In this document: one piece after another, positions 51,291 through 60,560 of the stretch
Layout of the letters: each line of letters starts with the position of its first letter
How positions within the stretch are numbered: the stretch's first letter is position 1
DNA from: Bacillota bacterium
GTDB taxonomy: Bacteria; Bacillota; Bacilli; Paenibacillales; UBA4045
Assembly (NCBI GenBank): GCA_023441055.1
Contig: JAEZQY010000017.1
Location: 1 to 64,000, forward strand
Reading direction: 5' to 3'
DNA: 64,000 nt
Notes under the pieces: model-generated
Databases searched by the model: none
What the model saw: the letters and a program-made list of their open reading frames with translations, nothing else
What the model was told of the DNA's origin: nothing
Made by a program: the position numbers and the translations under genes

Positions 51291-52532
51291 TTACGATTTC
51301 ACCCAAGCATTCGTATCGTAACCGCGAACCTCCCAATACCCCAAGTGTCCGCCCTCTATCAATTCAATTCGATTCAGCCACTTCACCGATTTATAAGCAT
51401 ACATGCTAGGTACCACTAATCGCGCAGGACCTCCTAGATCGCTAGGTATCGGCTTGCCGTCATGCAGCAGCACAACCATTACATCTTCCATATTCGCCTG
51501 CTCCAGTGTCAACGAATCCGTGTATACGCCATCTCCTGAGTAAAATAATACCGTCCTGGCCTCCGCCTTTACCCCCGCCAATTGGAGGAGCTTCTTCAAC
51601 GGAATGCCCTCCCATGTATTCTGATACACGGACCACCCCGTTACGCAATGGAAATCGCTCACTTGAACGGTGCGCTGCAACGCGACAAACTCCTCCCAGC
51701 TCCAATGGAAGGACTGATCGACCAACCCATCAATCGTGAATGACCAATTCTCATTCGTGAACGAAGGAATGGGCGTTACTGTGTATACGCGGAACGTGCC
51801 CTCTGCCCCGCCGCCAATTGGAGGTGAGGACGCAGGCAGCGGCAATGGTGAGGGCACGAGACGATTCGCATCTCGCTCTATCATTGCTTCTAGCGCCGCA
51901 CTTCCTGCTGGACCGCTGAACACACCGCTGAGCCATCTAAGGAAGGACGGGGCGAATATGACCAGCAGAACTGCCCCAATCGCTCCGCGAATAAACGCGC
52001 GACGCGTATAGATCGGCTGCGGGCCTGCAGGATGAATGGCCGGTGCTGCGCGGCCGCTTGTAATCGTCCGTCTAGCGGGCTCCTTCAGCCACTTCACTCG
52101 CGTGATTGCATGGTAGATGATATAGGGCAAGCCAAACCAAGTTAACATGTCATGCACCAGCAAGGCTCCATTCGAGATACGCGGTCCAACTGTTTTAAAT
52201 TGCCACAGCAGTACGCCTGACACGAACCAACCAAGCAATAGGCCGAGCACTACGAGCACATTAAATTGCTGCCATGGCTTCGCTTTCAATTGTTTCCAGT
52301 GCTTGGTCGCCAGCAGCAGATAATAGAGCACTGGCACAATTGAAGCAAGGCCGACCGTAATATGGATCCATTTTAACCAGACTCGTCCTTCCCCCAGCAC
52401 GCCCCGCCAGAACCCAACGATTAAAATCAAGCCTGTTATAGCAAGTATCGCCACGATCCAGCCGTTCCATGTATGCAACAGCGACAGCTTCTTCCCGTAA
52501 GCCTTGCGAACTCGAGCTAACCACCGTTTCAT
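51291..52532 (-). CDS. Molybdopterin-dependent oxidoreductase with N-terminal membrane domain (sulfite oxidase fold)
   Basis: This 413-residue protein has four membrane segments with conserved His residues (about 1-175) resembling a cytochrome b561/DUF4405 domain. Next comes an internal Tat-like motif RRAFIRG with a hydrophobic stretch (about 190-220). The C-terminal domain has the sulfite oxidase fold, with molybdenum-ligand Cys in DFHCVTGWS. This combines the YedY (MsrP) catalytic domain and its YedZ-like heme anchor in one chain. The likely role is an extracytoplasmic reductase or oxidase; the substrate is unknown. The start is MKRWLARVRK after GGCGGTGAG. Confidence 0.85.
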   Translation of the reverse strand: MKRWLARVRKAYGKKLSLLHTWNGWIVAILAITGLILIVGFWRGVLGEGRVWLKWIHITVGLASIVPVLYYLLLATKHWKQLKAKPWQQFNVLVVLGLLLGWFVSGVLLWQFKTVGPRISNGALLVHDMLTWFGLPYIIYHAITRVKWLKEPARRTITSGRAAPAIHPAGPQPIYTRRAFIRGAIGAVLLVIFAPSFLRWLSGVFSGPAGSAALEAMIERDANRLVPSPLPLPASSPPIGGGAEGTFRVYTVTPIPSFTNENWSFTIDGLVDQSFHWSWEEFVALQRTVQVSDFHCVTGWSVYQNTWEGIPLKKLLQLAGVKAEARTVLFYSGDGVYTDSLTLEQANMEDVMVVLLHDGKPIPSDLGGPARLVVPSMYAYKSVKWLNRIELIEGGHLGYWEVRGYDTNAWVKS

Positions 52533-52567
52533 TCGCTCACCGCCCCTGAACTTAGCTATGCACACAA

Positions 52568-52604
52568 AGGTCGCCCGCCAGGTTGAGTAACCTGTGAGCG
52601 ACCT
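52568..52604 (-). terminator. Terminator after the YceI gene
   Basis: AGGTCGC pairs with GCGACCT and an inner GGTT/AACC stem, followed by TTTGTGTG on the minus strand. It lies 19 nt past the yceI stop and 36 nt before the molybdopterin oxidoreductase start. Confidence 0.7.
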
Positions 52605-52622
52605 CTAATGGATATCGGATGA

Positions 52623-53153
52623 TTATGCTTGTACTGCTTGCACTTCAATGTTCAGCTTGATCTCATCGCCGACTAGCACGCCGCCTGTCTCGAGCGCAGC
52701 ATTCCAAGTCAGACCATAATCACTCCGCTTGATTGCGCCGCTGCCGCTGAAGCCAACCTTCTGATTGCCCCATGGGTCCTTGCCGCTGCCTTCGTAGGTT
52801 AACGTGAAGGTTTCGGACTTCGTCACACCGCGCAGCGTTACATCGCCTGTTACCGCATATTCATCGTCGCCAGTCTTCGCAATGCTCTTCGATTCGAAAA
52901 CGATTTGCGGGTGGTTCTCCACATCGAAGAAGTCAGCAGACTTCAAGTGACCGTCGCGATCATCATTGTTCGTATCGACGCTTGACGCATCAATAACGAC
53001 ACGGATGTTAGCGGATGTCAGATCCTCAGGATCTGCCTCTACTTGCGCTTCGAATGCATTGAACGAACCTCTAACCTTCGCGAACATCATATGTCTAACC
53101 GTGAAGTCAATCCCGCTGTGTGTTGCATCAATTGCCCAGTTTGACTTAGCCAT
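52623..53153 (-). CDS. YceI family lipid-binding protein
   Basis: This 176-residue protein is a lipocalin-like beta-barrel of the YceI family, known to bind polyisoprenoids. It opens with WAIDATHSGIDFTVRHMMFA and includes SADFFDVENHP. There is no signal peptide, so it is likely cytoplasmic, as in other Bacillales. The start MAKSNWAIDA follows GAGGAGG. Its upstream region has a very good sigma-A promoter with direct repeats just downstream, suggesting a repressor. Confidence 0.93.
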   Translation of the reverse strand: MAKSNWAIDATHSGIDFTVRHMMFAKVRGSFNAFEAQVEADPEDLTSANIRVVIDASSVDTNNDDRDGHLKSADFFDVENHPQIVFESKSIAKTGDDEYAVTGDVTLRGVTKSETFTLTYEGSGKDPWGNQKVGFSGSGAIKRSDYGLTWNAALETGGVLVGDEIKLNIEVQAVQA

Positions 53154-53177
53154 TGTAAAATTCCTCCTCAATATTAA

Positions 53178-53245
53178 CTTACTTAAATTAATGTACTTAC
53201 TTTTCTGTATAGACCTACTATAATACAGCATTAAGCGATTGTCAA
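53178..53245 (-). promoter_or_regulatory. Sigma-A promoter and possible operator for yceI
   Basis: TTGACA and TATAGT are 17 bp apart (53245-53217 on the minus strand). Just downstream AAGTAAG occurs twice, 18 bp apart (53202-53196 and 53184-53178), placed where a repressor such as a MarR-family protein could block transcription. Confidence 0.6.
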
Positions 53246-53292
53246 TACTTTCTTGTAAATTTTATTGCAGCTTTATTCAAGCTTTATAACAC

Positions 53293-53324
53293 GTAGAGGC
53301 CTCCGCGCGAGCGAAAGCCTCTAC
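53293..53324 (-). terminator. Terminator hairpin after the DapA-family lyase gene
   Basis: GTAGAGGC pairs with GCCTCTAC around a 16-nt loop, 22 nt past the stop. The T tract is weak. Confidence 0.5.
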
Positions 53325-53345
53325 TTGCATCGTAACTATTCCTGA

Positions 53346-54251
53346 TTACTTCCATTCCGATGGTAAGCTGTCATGCCAGACCGCCAAGGCCTTGGCCGCA
53401 CTGGCCGATACGGCAGCGCCAGATCGAGTCGCGGTCGAGAATGGGATCCCTTGCAAATTCACAAGATACTTAGCTGTCGAAGTAAATCCATTCGAGAGCA
53501 AGGCATCCAAACAAACTAACTCTCTGTGCAGACGCGCCGCCTCCTGCAAATCCTCAGACGTTCTGCGCATCACATGCTCGAACAGCCGAATATTGAGATT
53601 GGCCTTGGCTGTCGAGGTAATGGCCATTATTCCATTGGCACCTGCCTCTATCGCCTGTAGGAGATACGGGGTGTTCGCCTGCAATATGAGTGAGTCGGGC
53701 GCTGCTTGTATCTTCGCAGTAATCCCTTCCATCGTACAGGTCGTGTCCTTTAGTCCATATACGCCATGCTGATTCGCCAATCGATCATAGACATCAGCCG
53801 GGATCAAATGAGGTGCAACACCTGGATATTCATACAGAAGAATCGGCAATGGAGAAGCTTCCACCATCTCGGCGAAGTACGCATATAGACGCTGCGGATC
53901 TGTTCCGTAGCCATTCGGCGGGATAAGAACGATTGCGGAAACCCCGGTTTCTGCCATTCGAAGCATCTCTTCCTTATGCTTTAGCGGATCGCTGCCCGCA
54001 TTGCCTGTTGCAACAACGAGGACTTGACCAGCTCCAGCAACTGCCTTGGCTGCTAGCAGCACACGCTCATCCGCTGTCAGATGCAGCAGCTCGCTGCTGC
54101 CGCACGCGGCGAATAACGCTTGCGGCGAATGGGAGAGCTGCCAATCCACATAGCGTTCATAAGCCGAATAATCGATTTCTCCCGATGATTGGTAGGGTGT
54201 AAGCAATAAGGAATAGACGCCTTTGGGAAGTGTATGCTGGTTGTATGCCAT
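53346..54251 (-). CDS. Dihydrodipicolinate synthase/N-acetylneuraminate lyase family protein
   Basis: This 301-residue class I aldolase-type enzyme has the DapA fold. It carries the Schiff-base Lys in GLKDTT and the conserved Tyr in LYEYPGVAP, with the phosphate-like GxxGE motif altered to CGSSELLHL. Being downstream of a sugar importer, it more likely cleaves a 2-keto-3-deoxy sugar acid or sialic-acid-like compound than making lysine. The start is MAYNQHTLPKG after GGAGGCTCATG. A terminator-like hairpin separates it from the permease gene, so its expression may be lower than that of the transporter. Confidence 0.88.
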   Translation of the reverse strand: MAYNQHTLPKGVYSLLLTPYQSSGEIDYSAYERYVDWQLSHSPQALFAACGSSELLHLTADERVLLAAKAVAGAGQVLVVATGNAGSDPLKHKEEMLRMAETGVSAIVLIPPNGYGTDPQRLYAYFAEMVEASPLPILLYEYPGVAPHLIPADVYDRLANQHGVYGLKDTTCTMEGITAKIQAAPDSLILQANTPYLLQAIEAGANGIMAITSTAKANLNIRLFEHVMRRTSEDLQEAARLHRELVCLDALLSNGFTSTAKYLVNLQGIPFSTATRSGAAVSASAAKALAVWHDSLPSEWK

Positions 54252-54274
54252 ATTCACATGAGCCTCCAATGATA

Positions 54275-54301
54275 GAGGGCTGTCCCCAAGTGACAGCCCT
54301 C
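54275..54301 (-). terminator. Terminator or attenuator between permease and lyase genes
   Basis: A perfect 10-bp stem, GAGGGCTGTC with GACAGCCCTC, and a 7-nt loop lie 9 nt after the permease stop. The T tract (TATCATTGG) is weak, so read-through is likely. Confidence 0.6.
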
Positions 54302-54310
54302 CTGCAATTC

Positions 54311-55180
54311 TTAACCTTTGACCGCACCCAGCATTGCGCCGTGCACGAAGTACTTCTGCATGAATGGATAGACGAGCAGTACGGGAAGAATGGCAATCCA
54401 TACAACCGCGTACTTCACATTCAGTGCCATTACCGTTGTTCCCTCGGTCGAGCCCGACTCTATGGCTTGAGTCGCAATCTCACCTTGAATGACAATATTC
54501 CGAACCATGATCTGCAAGGGATACATGCTCTTCTCATTCAGATAGATGAGTGCCGGGAAGAAGCTGTTCCAATGCGCGACTGTGTAGAATATGAAGATCG
54601 TTGCAATGACGGGCAAAGAAAGCGGCAAGACGATTTGAAGCAATGTACGCAGCTCGCCTGCGCCGTCTATAAGTGCCGACTCATGCAGCTCATCCGGTAT
54701 ATTTTCAAAGAAAGTCCGCATGAGAATCAAGTTAAATACACTAATTGCTGTGGGCAATACAATTGCCCAGATCGTATTGACGAGTCCAAGGCCATTCACG
54801 ACGATGTACCTCGGAATAATGCCGCCATCGAAGAACATAGTGAAGATCACGAAGAATGCAATAATAGATCTCCCATACAGAAATCTTCGAGATAGCGGAT
54901 ACGCACAGAGAATCGTCATCGTCAAATTGATCAACACACCAAGAGAGGTGTACATGATGGTGTTCGAATAGGATCGCCAAATGTACGGATCGTCGAAGAC
55001 GATTTTGTAGGCATCCAGTGAGAACCCCACTGGGAAGAACACGACATCGCCTCTCTGCACGGCAAGACCTGAACTAACCGACACAATGGCCATGTAGTAT
55101 AAGGGGTACGAGACGATGACTAGCAGCAAGACCATAAAAAGAATATTGGCATAATCGAATATTCCCATTTTTCGTTTCAT
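54311..55180 (-). CDS. Carbohydrate ABC transporter permease (LplC/YtcP type)
   Basis: This 289-residue permease has about six membrane segments and an EAA loop reading HESALIDGAGELRTLLQIVL. The C-terminus HGAMLGAVKG is the LplC-type ending. It follows the LplB-type permease with a 17-nt gap and GGGAGGTAG as ribosome binding site. It is part of the third sugar importer in this window. Confidence 0.92.
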   Translation of the reverse strand: MKRKMGIFDYANILFMVLLLVIVSYPLYYMAIVSVSSGLAVQRGDVVFFPVGFSLDAYKIVFDDPYIWRSYSNTIMYTSLGVLINLTMTILCAYPLSRRFLYGRSIIAFFVIFTMFFDGGIIPRYIVVNGLGLVNTIWAIVLPTAISVFNLILMRTFFENIPDELHESALIDGAGELRTLLQIVLPLSLPVIATIFIFYTVAHWNSFFPALIYLNEKSMYPLQIMVRNIVIQGEIATQAIESGSTEGTTVMALNVKYAVVWIAILPVLLVYPFMQKYFVHGAMLGAVKG

Positions 55181-55197
55181 CGTAGTCTACCTCCCCA

Positions 55198-56166
55198 CTA
55201 GAACAGCCTTGTGCCGTTAAATTTTTTGGATGCCTGATTGGCGAGTACGATCAAAATCAGCGAGATGACGGACTGGAATATCCCGACTGCAGCTGCAAAG
55301 CTCATGTCCGCATCAATAAGCCCTCTTCGATACACATACGTCTGGATCACGTCTGCTGTCACATAGGTTGGTCCGCTGTAGAGCAACAGGATCTTCTCGA
55401 AGCCGACAGACAGCATATGACCAATATTGAGAAGCAGCATAATGGTCACGACCGTAGAGATCCCAGGCAGCGTAATGTGCCAGATCTTCTTCCAGCGATT
55501 CGCGCCGTCGATTGTTGCGGCTTCATACAGTCCTGGATCAATGCCTGTAAGTGCAGCCAGGTAGATGATCGATCCCCAGCCTACTCCTTGCCAGATTTCA
55601 GATCCAATATAGATCGTTCTGAACCACTCTGAGAGTCCAAGGAACGTTTGGGCCTCCCCTCCGAAGAACACCACCAACTGGTTGATCAATCCGGAGACGG
55701 AGAGGAAATTGACCAGCATTCCTGCCACCACAACGGTGGACAGGAAATGCGGAATATAAGAAATCGTCTGAACAAACCTTCTAAATTTGTCGCTTATTAA
55801 TTCATTCAAGAGTATTGCAAAGATGATCGGAGCCGGGAAATAGAAGATCATCGAATAGAGATTCATGATGAGCGTATTCTTCACAACGTTCCAAAAATAA
55901 GGCTCCGTCAAAAATTGCTTGAAGAACTTAAAGCCTACCCAATCACTTCCGAATATTCCCTTCCGAATCGAGTAATTCTGGAAGGCCATCATATTGCCCA
56001 GCATAGGTGCATACTGGAAGATGATGAAGTAGAGAATCGGTAACGCAAGCATGGCATATAGGATCAAGCTCTTGCGAATTTGCTTACGCACATGGTGTCC
56101 CTTGCTAGTCTTAGAGGCTGCGCTATGCAAACTGACTTGATTTACTGAGGATGCCATTTTAGCCAT
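55198..56166 (-). CDS. Carbohydrate ABC transporter permease (LplB type)
   Basis: This 322-residue permease has a basic N-terminal tail of about 30 residues, six membrane segments, and an EAA loop reading YEAATIDGANRWKKIWHITL. Its ATG overlaps the binding-protein stop by 8 nt, so the order here is binding protein-LplB-LplC, different from the two importers at the left of the window. Confidence 0.92.
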   Translation of the reverse strand: MAKMASSVNQVSLHSAASKTSKGHHVRKQIRKSLILYAMLALPILYFIIFQYAPMLGNMMAFQNYSIRKGIFGSDWVGFKFFKQFLTEPYFWNVVKNTLIMNLYSMIFYFPAPIIFAILLNELISDKFRRFVQTISYIPHFLSTVVVAGMLVNFLSVSGLINQLVVFFGGEAQTFLGLSEWFRTIYIGSEIWQGVGWGSIIYLAALTGIDPGLYEAATIDGANRWKKIWHITLPGISTVVTIMLLLNIGHMLSVGFEKILLLYSGPTYVTADVIQTYVYRRGLIDADMSFAAAVGIFQSVISLILIVLANQASKKFNGTRLF

Positions 56167-57838
56167 TCGCTCTCGCTAGTGCTGTATTGTAGATTTCAAC
56201 AATACGCTCAGCACCATACTTACTGCACTGCTCCAGGAACGCATCCCAATCCTTGTCTAGCGCATCCTTTGTCATGATGAACTTGTCCATATTCTGTGCC
56301 ATATAAGCATCCAATTGCGTACGTAGCTGCTTCAGTTCTTCGCGTTCAGCATCCGTGAAGGAAGGGTCATAAGCCATTCTGAATGCCGTACCTTGCTCGA
56401 TGAACTCGTAGTTCTTCGCAGTCCATTCCTGTCCAAGCTCAGGCTGAATCAGCGCATCGAAGGAAGCATCATTATAGAGGGACAGACCCAGATAGCCTGT
56501 GCCGAGCTCGCTTTCTCTTGCATATTGTGGACTTGGCGCATCATTGAACTTGTTCAAGAAATCCATATTGGCCTTAAATTCGCCATTCTCGAGTGTGTAA
56601 TGCTCGCCTTCAATCCCCCATGATGTTACAGCAGCACCCTCTTCGGAATACAGCCAATCCATGAAGGCAAGTATGCGCTCAGGATTTTTCACATCCGCAC
56701 TGATCACATAAGACTCCTGCAGGTGATCCAGCTGATACAATTGCGCACGCTTCACACCATTGCCGCTAGCGCCTTCAAGCATCCCCAGCATATCGAATTT
56801 CGCTCCTGGCGTAATCGCTTGGAGAGCATTGTTAAAGTTGAGGCCAAAGCCGGTATTGTCTTGATAGTAGAAGGACTTGCCGGAGCTCAGCTTTTCTTGC
56901 CAAATTTGCGAGGTAGCCGTTGCATAATCCGGATCAAGAATCTTCTCTTGATACAGCTTGTTCAGCCAAGCAACTGCATCCTTGAAGTTTTGCGAATATG
57001 GTCCGAATTCATACTGATTCGTATGCGGATCATAGTATACCTTGGCACCAGTCATATTCGTGTAGCCGCTGCCAAATCCGAATGCGATTGGATTGATGAG
57101 GTTTTCAGTTCCTGTCAAACCATTCGCAGCGCGGCTAGTGAACGGGAAGGAATCTGGGTACAGACTCTTAAGCTCCTTAAGCACTTCGTACAAACCTTCA
57201 TAAGTAGTCGGCGCTTCGATATTATGCTTCTCGAGCAGATCCGCCCGGATAACAGGCACTTGACCAGATTGAGAAGCCCCGAGCTTCTGAACGAGCGGGA
57301 AGCCGTACAGCTTGCCATCGATTTTATTCTTATTAATTTCAGTACGTTCAGCCAGTACCTTGCTGAAGTTCGGCATTTGATCCAGATAAGGAGTAATATC
57401 TAGGAATATGCCGGAATCTGCGAAGTTGGAGATATCATCCTGGGATACCAGCATCATCTCCGGCACGTTATTCGTGCTGATTAATGTTTTCTTCTTATCA
57501 TCATAGTTGCTTTGCGGAACACTCTGCAGATCAATCGTAACACCCGTCAGCTTCTCGATATGACCGAGAATAACCGAATCATCACGAAGCGTCTGGCTCG
57601 GATGCTCATATCTCATCCAAGTGAGCTTGATTGGCTCCAGACCTGCATCCTCTGAGCCGCTCGCATTAGAAGCTGAATTACTCGAACCGCCTGAACCACC
57701 TGAGCTGCTGCTTGAACTTGAGCTGCTTGAGCTGCTCGAGCCGCTGTTATTCGCGTTGTTGCCACCGCAGCCTGTGATGACCATGACCAGAACAAGTGAA
57801 CATACCAGCATGACCCAACTTAATCTTCTCTTCTTCAT
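56159..57838 (-). CDS. Extracellular solute-binding lipoprotein of the third carbohydrate ABC importer
   Basis: This 559-residue lipoprotein has a signal peptide ending in VITGC (Cys24), then an Asn/Ser/Gly-rich linker including a long serine run, and a large LplA-type binding domain. It is the first gene of the third importer, starting after GCGGAGGT. The serine run comes from repeated AGC-type codons and may vary in length. It lies about 215 nt downstream of a membrane-bound AraC regulator gene that probably controls it. Confidence 0.9.
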   Translation of the reverse strand: MKKRRLSWVMLVCSLVLVMVITGCGGNNANNSGSSSSSSSSSSSSSGGSGGSSNSASNASGSEDAGLEPIKLTWMRYEHPSQTLRDDSVILGHIEKLTGVTIDLQSVPQSNYDDKKKTLISTNNVPEMMLVSQDDISNFADSGIFLDITPYLDQMPNFSKVLAERTEINKNKIDGKLYGFPLVQKLGASQSGQVPVIRADLLEKHNIEAPTTYEGLYEVLKELKSLYPDSFPFTSRAANGLTGTENLINPIAFGFGSGYTNMTGAKVYYDPHTNQYEFGPYSQNFKDAVAWLNKLYQEKILDPDYATATSQIWQEKLSSGKSFYYQDNTGFGLNFNNALQAITPGAKFDMLGMLEGASGNGVKRAQLYQLDHLQESYVISADVKNPERILAFMDWLYSEEGAAVTSWGIEGEHYTLENGEFKANMDFLNKFNDAPSPQYARESELGTGYLGLSLYNDASFDALIQPELGQEWTAKNYEFIEQGTAFRMAYDPSFTDAEREELKQLRTQLDAYMAQNMDKFIMTKDALDKDWDAFLEQCSKYGAERIVEIYNTALARANG

Positions 57839-58052
57839 TGTTAACCTCCGCTTTTTTGGTATTTTTGAATCCAGTTCATAACTAGCCGCATGGGCCTTTA
57901 TGAAATCGATTCAGTTGTCTTGCATGATCAGTGTAGCGCGGAGCACAGTCAACAAAAAAGAACCAATAAGGAGCATGATGCACCACTATCGGTCCATTAA
58001 CTTAATGATTCAATTTTCCACCTGACCAAAATTCCACTTGATTCACCTAGCG

Positions 58053-60386
58053 TTAGCGCTCCTCACCCTTATAGGCATTGCGGTAATCGGATGGTGACAG
58101 CCCTTCGCTCTTCTTGAATACACGGAGGAAGGTCGTGCGGCTCTGGATACCTACTTGTTCGGCGATTTCTGTAATCTTCAGGTCAGAGTTGGCCAACAGC
58201 TCCTTCGCTTGCTTCATTCTCACCTGATGGATATAATCCGTTATCGTGATGCCAACCGTTTCCTTGAACATTCTGGATAAGTACTTAGCCGAGAAGCCTA
58301 ACTCCTGCGCAATATGCTCAAGATAGATATTCTCCGCATAATGCTGTTCAATGTACGCGGAAACTTGATTTGCAATGGAATCGGTCTTGTTCAATTCTGC
58401 CTTAATTACGGTTGCATCAATAATACGCATATAGAAGACGATTAATTTATCCAGATACACATCCAGTTCAGTCGGCGGTATCAGACGCTTAGTAATGGTC
58501 TCATAGTCCTGTTCAGCCATTAACTGCTCTACATTGTGGCCCTTCTCTTGTCCGTAGCGAATACCCGTGTTCAAGATATCTTCAAGAAGCATGCCCAGAT
58601 ACATGAAGGATACATTCCTAGTCTGGTTGAATCGAACTAGCTCTCTTACATCCGCTTCCAGCAGCTCACGATTGCCTGCTCGCAGCAGATTGATCAGCTT
58701 CTTCTCATCTAAGAAGGAATAATAGTAGGTTTGTTCAATCTGCAGATGATTGGAATCGATGATCTGCAGATCGGAGCGTTCTCCCATCATGCTTAGCACG
58801 GTTAACACATCACTGAAGGACTCCGATAATTGCTCGATCTCAGGATAGAATTTACCAATTCCAATCTGGAGCGAGCAATAGATCAGGTCATAGTCGAAGG
58901 TCTGCTTCACATTATCTATTGCCTGGTACACGGGCTCCAGCCCAGCCGGATTGGACAGCTGCACAATTGCAACATAGAAATTCGTATCCTGCTCAACCAC
59001 ATAGCAATTGACATGCTGATCCAGGATGCCCCATATGACCCGCTTCATCTTATCCTGGATAAGTATTCGGTCATTCTCATTAATCTCTAGGATGAATTGC
59101 TCCTTGTATTGGAACAAGAAGCCGCAGCACATATAGTTGCCGTCGTCAAATCCCATATCGTGGATCATGCTTTTACGGATTAACGGATTGGCAGGAGTCC
59201 GGCCATTCAACAGACCAATGAAGGTTTGATCCAGCAATTCACTGGAATATTGATTGAGCTTCATAATGGCCGCTTGATTCTCCTGCAATAATCGATTGAC
59301 CTTACGTCCGATCAGCGCAAGCACATCGCCCTGCGCTCTCGTTACCGCGGAATGATCATCCCCTTCATTGTTCGTTAGAATCGATTGAATTTGACGAATC
59401 GGATTATACAGCTTGGCGCTGAAGATCACCGCGAAGACAATACCGACTAGGAATAAGACCAGACTAATCCATGAGACCAGAGACAGGATCCCCTGCGCCT
59501 CATGGCTGAACACGGATACCGGGGTAATCGAATAATAACGCCAGCCGAAATCCTCAGAGGTCGCATATACAACGAGGGACTGCGTGCCGCCAACATCCAT
59601 GAAGCGATGTTGAAGCTCAGAATTTGCTGTTCCGAGCAACTCCTCCAGATTCCACTCGTCCCCCTCATTCGTGTTCACCACTTGATCCTGATGCTGGTTC
59701 AAGACCAGATAGGTTGTCTGAGGATAGATGGAGTTCATCGTCAACGACCGTTCGATCGCTTGACCCGATACACTCGTCACCAAAGTTGCCCGATTCCCAT
59801 TAATATATTGCGTGGTGATCATCGGAATGACCAGGCGCTGATTATCCGTATAATTGGTATAGTAGATGGGCCTTAACAGCTCAGATAAGTTCGTATGCTC
59901 CGTCTGTGCGAGCCAGAATGCCATATCATAGTGGGAGGTGCGGTAAAATTTCTCGAAGAATACTGGGAATGCGATAACTCCATCACTCGTATAGATCTTT
60001 TCGGTATCAATATACAGGAAGATATGATCAATGAACGAGCTGAATACATTCTGATTGGAAGCAAGCGCTCGCGTCACCAGCTTCATATTCACCTTCTCTG
60101 CATCGGACATCCGATCATAGTGCCGCAGGTTCATCTGAATAATATCACTAATCATTAAGTTATTCTTGGACGACTGGGCCATTCCCAGATGCAGATCAAT
60201 CGTCTCAATGGATGCATTCAAATTGTTATTCAGCTTCTCCGCAACGTCCTTCTTCACCACCTGGTTAACGTCCAGATACACAATTGCACCGATGAGCAGG
60301 ATTGGAATTAACAAGGAGAGGAAGTACATCAGCATCTTGAAAAAGAGCTTGTGCTTTATGACTTGTAGGATAGGCAGCGTTTTCAT
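58053..60386 (-). CDS. Membrane-bound AraC-family regulator (YesS-like)
   Basis: This 777-residue protein has membrane segments at about 17-37 and 305-325 flanking an extracellular sensing domain of the Cache type. A HAMP-like stretch, a cytoplasmic middle domain and a C-terminal AraC double helix-turn-helix (about 675-775, ending SPSDYRNAYKG) follow. The protein therefore senses outside and binds DNA directly, a one-component alternative to YesM/YesN. It probably activates the adjacent sugar importer. The ATG follows GAGTGTGAG. Confidence 0.92.
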   Translation of the reverse strand: MKTLPILQVIKHKLFFKMLMYFLSLLIPILLIGAIVYLDVNQVVKKDVAEKLNNNLNASIETIDLHLGMAQSSKNNLMISDIIQMNLRHYDRMSDAEKVNMKLVTRALASNQNVFSSFIDHIFLYIDTEKIYTSDGVIAFPVFFEKFYRTSHYDMAFWLAQTEHTNLSELLRPIYYTNYTDNQRLVIPMITTQYINGNRATLVTSVSGQAIERSLTMNSIYPQTTYLVLNQHQDQVVNTNEGDEWNLEELLGTANSELQHRFMDVGGTQSLVVYATSEDFGWRYYSITPVSVFSHEAQGILSLVSWISLVLFLVGIVFAVIFSAKLYNPIRQIQSILTNNEGDDHSAVTRAQGDVLALIGRKVNRLLQENQAAIMKLNQYSSELLDQTFIGLLNGRTPANPLIRKSMIHDMGFDDGNYMCCGFLFQYKEQFILEINENDRILIQDKMKRVIWGILDQHVNCYVVEQDTNFYVAIVQLSNPAGLEPVYQAIDNVKQTFDYDLIYCSLQIGIGKFYPEIEQLSESFSDVLTVLSMMGERSDLQIIDSNHLQIEQTYYYSFLDEKKLINLLRAGNRELLEADVRELVRFNQTRNVSFMYLGMLLEDILNTGIRYGQEKGHNVEQLMAEQDYETITKRLIPPTELDVYLDKLIVFYMRIIDATVIKAELNKTDSIANQVSAYIEQHYAENIYLEHIAQELGFSAKYLSRMFKETVGITITDYIHQVRMKQAKELLANSDLKITEIAEQVGIQSRTTFLRVFKKSEGLSPSDYRNAYKGEER

Positions 60387-60498
60387 CTTCTCACACTCAT
60401 CTCTTCTTACACGATTGACATGGCTTTATTGATTTTCGTGTACATTCTAGCATTTTATACTATCGTTTCATAGGTAAAATAAGGCTCATCCCGCAAAA

Positions 60499-60533
60499 AG
60501 CTCTACTACCAGCATACTGCTGGTGGTAGAGCT
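60499..60533 (-). terminator. Terminator after the DinB-family gene
   Basis: AGCTCTACCACCAGCA pairs with TGCTGGTAGTAGAGCT and is followed by TTTTTGCGGG on the minus strand. This is a strong intrinsic terminator 27 nt past the stop. Confidence 0.9.
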
Positions 60534-60560
60534 GACTCTCTCCATTAGATTAGCGAACAA

